Of a stretch of 62,000 nt of DNA, positions 54,301 to 62,000 are shown in pieces (position 1 is the first letter of the stretch; the number at the start of each line of letters is the position of its first letter). A program made the position numbers and the translations under genes. The notes under the pieces were generated by a model. The model was not told where the DNA came from, did not search any database, and was given only the letters and a program-made list of their open reading frames with translations. Source of the stretch: Phoronis australis (taxonomy: Eukaryota; Phoronida; Phoronidae); the NCBI GenBank assembly GCA_002633005.1, contig NMRA01000032.1:1403999-1465998 (forward strand), written 5' to 3'.

Positions 54301-57300
54301 AACACTACAGTACTGTCAGTAATAACGTACTTCAATAAAAGTTTTACTAGCACCCAATATCACAAACACAACATTTGTGGAATGACATATGTCAGCAGCA
54401 GATTCTACTACCAACCTATGCGCCATTATCCCAGTCCTGAAACACCACAACACCATTCTCACTAAAGGGAATTTCCCACAATGCAATACATTTGTCAAGC
54501 ATTTATCTTGCATATTCACATGCAAATGTACTAGTCACTAACCCGTATCCTAATTATCAAGTAATAATTTTAATGCAAGCAAACCTAAACTACAACATGG
54601 CAACAGCAAAAAATTGGCAAGAAAGACAAACATCAGTGCTGGGTGTGCAATTTATTGATCTTCTATTGCCAATCAACTGAGGAATGCCATACCCTTTGAA
54701 AAGTAGGTCAGTTGTGTAATGCATTTTTCTACCTCCCCGAAAGAGGAGAGGTCAATTCAGGACAACCCTATTAGAATGACTTAGACTTGACTGTCAACAG
54801 TTGGAAGTGAAGAGACTCACCAGATTGTCGATGTTAGTCCTGGACAGAATGAAGACCTTCATGTGTTGGTTCTGATGCAGCAGAAGGTACAACAGTAACG
54901 TGGTCTGGTCATCTCTCAGTCGTAAGCACAGTGTGTTGAACAGCTTGCTGAAGTCCAGTTTGAATGTGGCCACGGCCACTGTGGGGCTGGATGAGTCCTC
55001 GTGATCTGCATAAACAATGCACAGTTAAAATTAGGTCATTAATGGATGGCACGCATACTATTTAAGACTTGATATGTTATAGTAATTCTTTACGTATTTA
55101 GCACGCAAGATGGTCGACAAGTGAAATTCTCTTTTGTTGAATTTCTCTAAAAAAGTAAAAAGAAAGCAAAATTTAGTCCATTACTAGGATGGTTTGTATT
55201 GCGTAAATCCCATAAAAGCAACATTAGGTAAAGTTTCCACTATTTGTAGAAAACGGCCTCTGAAAACTGGAAAATGACTATTTTGGTAATAATACTTTTT
55301 GAGCAAAACAAGTGGAGAATGACTGTAACCTAAATATAATGGTGTCGTTTCAGGGACTGTGTGTGTTGTTCAGTACGTCTATTATACGAAAAAATGTTGC
55401 CAAATCAATTTGGGCATTTTGAAAAAAAAACAGCCAGTTGGATGACATTTGGAATGGAAACAGGACATCCTGGCACTGACCCATTTGTTGTACCTCGGGT
55501 ATTTTTGTAGAGTCAAATTTCTCCGTGGATATTTTTCATATATGAACTTTACAAACTTCAATCATATGGCAAGTCACGTGACTTTCAAACTGGAGAATGA
55601 TTGGCTGCATGCTCGAAGTTTGCACATGGTCAGATATGAAAACACCTCGGAAGGGAAATTTGAGGTTACAAAAATACTTGGGGCATTCTGAATGGTACTA
55701 ACCTTAACAAGAAATTACAAGAAAATTCCTTTTAACAACAAACTCTAAAAAAAGATTTACTAATAGACAGAAAACTGTTACTGGATAGGAACGTAGAAGA
55801 AAGTTCTAACAGACCCGACCAACTTAAACTTAAACTACTGTTACAGTAATAACCTAACTGATGCAAATGGCAAGAAATTGCAGGGAGAGAATGTTAACTC
55901 ACTCACTCTTACCTTGTGAATTTGAAAATGAGAATAGTGCCTCCCTGTATGGATTGTGCAGACCCCTTTCACTGGTGCAGTGATTGACCAGCACAAGCAG
56001 AAATAGTAGGCTTTGATTGGCTAGTAATGTCTCTGACATCACATCCTCTTCCTTTGGCTTGGATTTTCCAGCCAATCCCAGCGTCATCACAGACCAAAGG
56101 CCAGCTGCAGAAAGAAGAACGTTGTTAGGTGCTTAAAAATGATTTGCTTCTGTTGATAACAACATATTATACATTTCTCATAAGACAGTTGATCAGTTGG
56201 AGTGCACTTGTAGCATAGCCAGTGCCACAAACACTTCCAGTTAAAACAATTCATTGTCTCAGGCTGAAGGGAATGTTCATGTGGTATGTATGATTGGAAG
56301 GCACAATGCATTAACTTCAAGTGAAATTCAGGCAGAAGTGCAGTGCTAAAGGCATCAGTGTCTTCTCTCAGGCCAACGTGAATGAGCATTTTCCATATCT
56401 TTTCTCAGATGTGCTAAGAATGATATCTCAAAATGTTTGCCGTCAGCAAATCCCTAGTTGGCACAAGCGAAACAACGGTTTATCAGTATAAATGCACATA
56501 TTCAAATGGTCACTCAGGTCAACAGGTTTCTGTTCTCAAACTAAAAAATTAAGAAATGTCACTTTCCTGATTAGCACCACCTAGTGGACCTCGTGAATGC
56601 CAATCCTCTAATGACTAAATGGACATTTTGCTGAATTCAAATTCAGACCAGGGGCTTTTCAGTGAACAAAACTTTGCCAACTTCAAGAACTCACAAGCAA
56701 CAGAGGACGTGAAGTTATAGAGCATCCCATGAGAGTCAGATCCTTTGAACAGCTCAGCTGGACATTTCTCCTGAGCTATGAAATTCCGCAATAGAGTCTT
56801 TGTCAATAATCCAGCATGCATTGAACTACAACAAAAATAAGTGTATATAAGGAAAAGAAATGGTCGTTACAGTCGTACAAGCATCCGTTCATCCGACGTT
56901 TGTGTGCATGCAAAAAAAAAATCATAACATATCAGACTTACAGTTGCGAAATTTTCACCGGTACTTTTCAACTCACTTTTCAAAATTACATCAGGCAGAC
57001 GAGAGTGAGAACTAATCATTGACAAGGGATGTTTTACAGATAGAATCAATAACAAGAATTTCTGAGTAGCTCTGCACACTGTACCTTCTGCCCACCATGA
57101 TAAACCTGAATAGGTTAGAGTTACTAGCGGGTGATGGGCTGAACATTTGTATGGCTAGCAGCACCAGCAGACAGTTGATGGCCTCAATATGTAGGGCGTA
57201 GGTAATGTTTCTGAAACCATAAGGAAGGCATGAATACAAACTTGTTGATGTTTAGAAACCATTTTGTATTTATAACAATACCAGAATGTGAGTTCTTAAA

Positions 57301-58154
57301 ATGTAATGAAGCCTACTTAGCTTGACAAAATATAATTGTATTAAGGTCAAGATAAAACTAGATTCAAAATCATTTAGACAGATTAGGTAACTTTGCAATT
57401 AATAAAACTTCCAAAATATTCCTTAAATTACTCTGAGTTTGTAAGATGAATTCTGACATTTTGCATGTCAGCCAGTGAATTGTGGATAACTTACAATACT
57501 GGGACATCTACAAGCAACTCCACAAGCGAATTCAACAGATCTTCTATCACATTGCCTGTTCTGGCATTTGACTCATCTGCAAGACAATGGTTAGGCACGA
57601 ATTGAACAACATACCGTTCACATGGCAGAATATCAGTTACTACATAACTCAAAGTTGAAGAGGCTATAAACCCACATAGTATAAAAAACAACTTTTTGAT
57701 TAAGACCACTTAATGTTACAAAATTAGCCTGAAGTTATTCCTCTAGCATGATTTCAGACCTTTGAAAACCTGAAAACTTGATTATTCCTCAAGATCAGTC
57801 AATACAGATTGGCTTGTTCCAAACGTGTCACAGCAAGAAAGAGGTCTATATCAAAAATTTTGCATCTTTGATAGAATGTGGGTTCAAAGCTGCATTCAAG
57901 AGAAAAGTCAGACTCTTATTTTGGCATGGTTTGTTAAATAGTTAAATTTATGAAACATCCACCTTTAAGCTAACAACAATTTGTAAACATAAACTACCAA
58001 TACAACATTAACTTGAACTACCATACCTGTGTTTACTGCTGAATTGGCTTCAAACTGCTGCAGTATAACCTCTTCAGACAGATTCTCGATGAAGTATTTA
58101 CTGATGTTTCTGACGATGAACAGTGCATTGTAAGTCTGCCATGTAAAGATATTG
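48331..58154 (-). CDS. DYM: Dymeclin, 13 C-terminal coding exons (5' end missing)
   Basis: Dymeclin is a Golgi-associated peripheral membrane protein needed for Golgi organisation and traffic; human mutations cause Dyggve-Melchior-Clausen dysplasia. Exons in transcript order: 58154-58027, 57576-57495, 57210-57085, 56825-56695, 56104-55913, 55005-54821, 53899-53774, 53060-52947, 52259-52165, 51896-51773, 50700-50518, 49573-49460, 48474-48331. Every junction is GT-AG and in phase; about 581 residues, matching human residues ~97-669. Landmarks: [108 protein letters not shown]. The first exon seen starts in phase 2 of a codon, so the upstream exon must end in phase 2. The N-terminus (with the usual myristoylated Met-Gly) is beyond 62000 or unrecognised. 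Confidence 0.95.
48520..48610. repeat. Small fold-back element (family G), copy 2
   Basis: Shares GTTATCCAGTAGAGAAAACT-GGTTCTCAAAA and GGGACCCCTATGTGACTA with the copy at 20817-20930. It lies in the last DYM intron, about 45 nt upstream of the final exon on the transcript. Confidence 0.65.
49743..49998. mobile_element. Family-B MITE-like element, copy 1
   Basis: 256 bp bounded by inverted termini GTCTGTTTCCTGAAA and CATGAAACAGAC, with inner repeats GACTTAAG and GACTTAAGTC. Non-coding; in a DYM intron. Confidence 0.7.
53997..54258. mobile_element. Family-B MITE-like element, copy 2
   Basis: 262 bp starting GGGGTCTGTTTCCTGAAA and ending CACTTTCAGATCCCT, with the inner GACTTAAG/GACTTAAGTC pair. 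Related partial copies lie at about 9640-9890, 58262-58440 and 60741-60850. Confidence 0.7.
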
Positions 58155-61100
58155 CTGAAAAAGAGCAAACAATGCATATTTAATAGATGGCAAAACATAA
58201 TAAGTCTTATGAACATTAGCTTTACATTTTGACCAAGGTTTAAATGGAGCAGATTATGGGTATGTTTCATAAAACTAACTTAATAAGACGCAAGACAGAA
58301 GCTTGGTCTATGCTCCCACTTAACAATATTGCTGAAAAAGCCAAAGACAAGTAATTATGAGCACCAAAGTCTAGAAATAATTAATAGAAATTATTTAGTA
58401 ATTAGCAGGTACATATTTTCAGAGACTGCGCTTTTGCCCCAGACATAAAAAGCAGATATCGTACACTAGTGTAGCCATGCTCTAAAGTGAAGTCATTTAA
58501 CAAGAAGCTCATCGTCAAGATTATAGATGAACGCTGAATGTGCAATAAACGATGGTTCTCTTTTGTCAACAATCTTACAACCTTGCAAGGTATCATGTTA
58601 ATTTGAAGAACCTGTGGCAAGCTTAAAGCACAATGGTATGTTTTGATAATCAATTACAACGCAGTATCGCTACAAGAAGCCACAATCTTCAAATATTCAT
58701 CATCATTCGGTACTGGTTTAATAAAAATTCCTCAGAGATTACAAATTATGAGAATTCGAACACTCAACATGACTGGGCAGTGGTTCACTACAGACGCATC
58801 ATTATTAGAGGCTACAGGCTATGATTGCACATTCATCTTCAGTGAGTTATAGTTTACATACAAAACTGTTAGTATCTAAGACCAGAGACAGTGAATATTC
58901 ATCTTCAGTGAGTTATAGTTTACATACAAAACTGTTAGTATCTAAGAACAGAGACAGTGAATATTCATCTTGGCTTATATAACAACTAACTGACGAGGGT
59001 ATGTATTTAGCCACATGTCTAAAAACCTATTGACCTTAGCTCGGTACAAGTGTACGCCAGTACATTCTGAGAGTAGGAAGCCGGAAGAATTTGAGTTGCA
59101 AGTTTTTACCAATCTGTCATTAATTGATTTAAGTGAGCAAGTTTTTTTAGTAAAACTATTATGTATAAGCAAAAAAGAACAGCATTAACAACATGGTAAA
59201 ATTTTATTTGAATTTTATTTGATATAAATGTCCAAGGTGAGATCTCAAAAATGCTGTTAACAGTTTTCTAAATTATCATTTCATTTCCGTTTTATGCAAG
59301 TTTCGATTTCTGTAATGGAAATCATATTTTCGTCGTATTTTTAAAAGCCCCTCAACCAATGGTGGTACATTTTAAAAATATAAGCCTATGCAGTTAGCCA
59401 AAAAAATACAAAAATATCAATTTTTAACTCTGTCAGTGTAAGTATACATTTTCTGAAAGTAGAAAGCTTGTAGAACTTGATTTTTTACTTTATACCAAAC
59501 TGCATTCATGGGGTCAGGTGGCAGTGTCTTTTTAATAAAATTTAACAAAGAAAAAATGCACATTCATAGAAAAACATAAAATTTCGTTTCAAATAAATAT
59601 AAAGAAGAAATCTCAAAAACCCTATAGTTTTTATAAAATATTTTGTATCGTGCAACTTTTAATTTTTACATAAAAATCAAAGTCCTAGCCTCTCATGAAA
59701 AAGAGAAACATCTTAAAAACAATTCCCAGCAGCATTTTGTAGAACAATGCATAACCTTCATAGTTAGTGAAACTTTCATGTGAATTCGACAAATCATTTC
59801 TGCAATATAACGTTCCGAAGTTAACCAAATGTTTCTAGGATCCTACATAACCACAACGACTAAATTGTTTGCCCTGTCTGTCTGATTACAAATGTTTACA
59901 TGAAGTGTGATGTTAACAAGTTCCTCAGGTAACAAAAAGATCCATAAAACCTTTTGTTACTGCGTACTAAACTAACAACATAACAATCCCTTTTGGTCTA
60001 TAAAACAAAAAACAACCAGGAAATACAATGACGAAATATACGTACTATTGAACTAAATAAAAGTAAAAAGCCAACACCAGTGTTCCCCGAATTACCTGAT
60101 ACTTTCAAAGAAACAATCGAGACGAAGTCTAAAACATATTTCAACATGACCAGCAATAGTAATAAAGTGATTTAAAACTGATTAATCAACATGGGGCAGC
60201 TGGTTTGTCAATATTAATAAAGAAATGCATTACCCTGTTGACCAACCAATTTAATACTTTACTGATATAGAGTGGTAGGTGGAGACCAGAAAGTATGCTA
60301 TGCTTATACTCCAGAACAAAAACGTTCGGGAACGTCTGGATGCACACCAACAAACTGGCCGCAAAAGTTGATTGACAGTTGAAGATCACCTTCTATGAAT
60401 TTGAAAATTTGATGCTAAAAAATAACTACATTATACAAGGTTGTAATTTAAAAACGTTGCAATTTCAGGGATATCTTTTGATTGGCAAGACTCTAGTATT
60501 CTCTTAAAAAATGGAAAGTGCATTTTTACACAAATACTGGGTAATTCACAATTACATAATTCCCAAATAACCAAGTGATATACTCTAAAATCACCGGCTG
60601 TCTCATTTCATGACTCATTGTCATCGTACAATGACAAAATCTTCAGAATCCAAATCACAGTTCACCCTGCTTAGCATGCCACAGACGATGGCAAAACAAA
60701 AATTTCCCGGGAATCCGTTATCCGCTTCGTGAAAAGTAACGTAACACTTAAAATTAGAAATTTGGTCTCCCACTCCCACTTCCAATTTCTGAACAAAGGT
60801 TAAACCAAGTAAATACGAATACAATCACAGTCTAAAAATAATTTATAGAAAAAAACCCTGGAGGGGGTAAGTTCAAATATAATATTTGAATGTTTATCAC
60901 AGACATTTAGACAGTATGAAAACTCCTTGAAGTAAAAAGAAAAAAATATTCACCTATTAAAAAGATGTTGTTTTTTGTCGCCATGGATTTATCTTACAAA
61001 TGGAAAACCTGTTAATTTTAGTTGGATGGTTCTTTTAATAGGTTAATGCCATTTTCAAATTCATTATGTATGAAGACTGGGTTCTTAATTCATTCAGAAT

Positions 61101-62000
61101 TTAAAGTGGAACTGGCACGCTAATTCCTTATCTCTATGATTGTTTGGACAAATTAGTTAGAAACACAACATATAGCGACGATGTGAATATGAAGAAGGTT
61201 GAAAAATGCCAAATCTTTTAAAGAACGAGTTTTGTGGCAAAAATGATCTGCCATAAATCAATGAATTGTGTCCAGTAAGTATCATGACATGGCGCTGGTG
61301 AACGACACTGCACGATGCGGGTTATGTGAGTGCCAAAGGTATGTCATTAGTGCAAAGGTCACCTATTTGCAGAATTTTTTGTTTTCCCATTTAGGAGTTG
61401 TCAATAATACTGCACTTTGTTTAGCGTAGATTATGTTAAAATATCATTTTCCTTTAGTTCCTGCAACACATTAGCATAGTTAGGAGCATGCATAATTAAT
61501 ATGCGCTTATAAACAAACTTCTCAGCTTAGTCCATATTCTAACTGAAATTAGTATCACTTCATGCAGCAAAAGTTCGCAAAGTTTATACACTAAACTTCT
61601 AAATCCGCACTCATCAATACCACCTTGCTATCGACAATGTCGATGTTTATTATTTAATAAATTTCGGACTTCATTACAATAGTTTTTAATCAACTATAAT
61701 AACTATTATTACGATTATTATTTCACAACTCTGATTGAACATGTGAGGAACTTGCCCCATTATCTCCTACTACATCACAAGAAGCCAGCAATACGTCAGC
61801 TGGCAGAGGCCGACTGTAACTCTTCACCTTTATCCTCATCAAATTTTCTCATAACGAAGCTGTTTGAACCGCATACTGTGCAAATTCATCGAATATTCTC
61901 ACTCGCACTATCCAATTCCTCCGACATGCCATCCAGGAATTCACAGTCAGCTCTACTTACTTCGCAACTTCAATTATGGGCAAATGGAGGAGAAAAGTTT
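58155..62000. other. Upstream DYM intron or flank, no supported exon
   Basis: 3.8 kb left of the window end in which the first DYM exons would be expected. Two minus-strand open stretches (60621-60824 and 60186-60389) were inspected and do not fit. The region holds a 66-bp tandem duplication (58831-58970), two adjacent copies of the ~450-bp repeat family D (59080-59850) and a partial family-B element (60741-60850). Confidence 0.45.
58831..58970. repeat. 66-bp tandem duplication
   Basis: Units 58831-58896 and 58897-58962 differ by one base (ACCAGAG against AACAGAG), and a third unit starts with ATTCATCT at 58963. Confidence 0.95.

Noticed and set aside
60186-60389. Minus-strand open frame ending near a GT
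   Set aside because: No match to dymeclin or any family I recognise; likely chance.
60621-60824. Candidate DYM exon (GNFCFAIVCGMLSR resembles the dymeclin GNLGALIKVFLSR segment)
   Set aside because: One residue out of register, no good acceptor, and no donor in the phase 2 that the next exon requires.
61930-62000. Consensus donor GTAAGT on the minus strand near 61954-61959, possible DYM exon end
   Set aside because: The only open frame upstream (TFLLHLPIIEVA) ends in the right phase but does not resemble dymeclin and runs off the window; too little evidence.

Overview
The window is nuclear DNA from an animal with spliced genes. Five protein-coding genes can be reconstructed exon by exon, with GT-AG introns of roughly 0.2-2.3 kb and AT-rich introns full of short fold-back repeats. 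All five proteins align most easily with conserved metazoan families (vertebrate symbols used: ACP6, ASL, KLHDC3, ZNRD2, DYM). Gene density, intron size and the (TG)n microsatellite suggest an invertebrate, perhaps a marine deuterostome or lophotrochozoan. The species cannot be fixed from the sequence alone. No operon, CRISPR array, phage or bacterial system is present.

Layout, left to right. 1-8043: no recognisable exon, several interspersed repeats; probably the 3' intron(s) of ACP6 or intergenic DNA. 8044-14168 (-): 5' part of ACP6, a histidine acid phosphatase, truncated at its 3' end by the window; one of its introns is best read as a GC-AG intron. 15960-30329 (+): complete ASL (argininosuccinate lyase), 14 coding exons, 461 codons. 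34082-41939 (-): complete KLHDC3 (Kelch substrate receptor), 9 coding exons, 377 codons, with a 203-bp-arm hairpin in one intron. 43309-45679 (+): complete ZNRD2 (zinc ribbon protein), 4 coding exons, 211 codons. 48331-58154 (-): DYM (dymeclin), the last 13 coding exons, about 580 residues; the N-terminal ~95 residues were not found.

The genes alternate in strand: ACP6 and ASL are head to head, ASL and KLHDC3 tail to tail, KLHDC3 and ZNRD2 head to head, ZNRD2 and DYM tail to tail. They share no pathway: lysophospholipid dephosphorylation, arginine/urea synthesis, C-degron ubiquitination, a small zinc-ribbon protein, and Golgi organisation. The pairing probably reflects shared promoters or terminators, not joint function.

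I see no convincing undescribed biological system. The non-coding structure is the most unusual content: many non-autonomous, transposase-less fold-back/MITE-like families, one very long palindrome in a transcribed intron, a related repeat beside both divergent gene pairs, and a palindromic poly(A) signal between two convergent genes.
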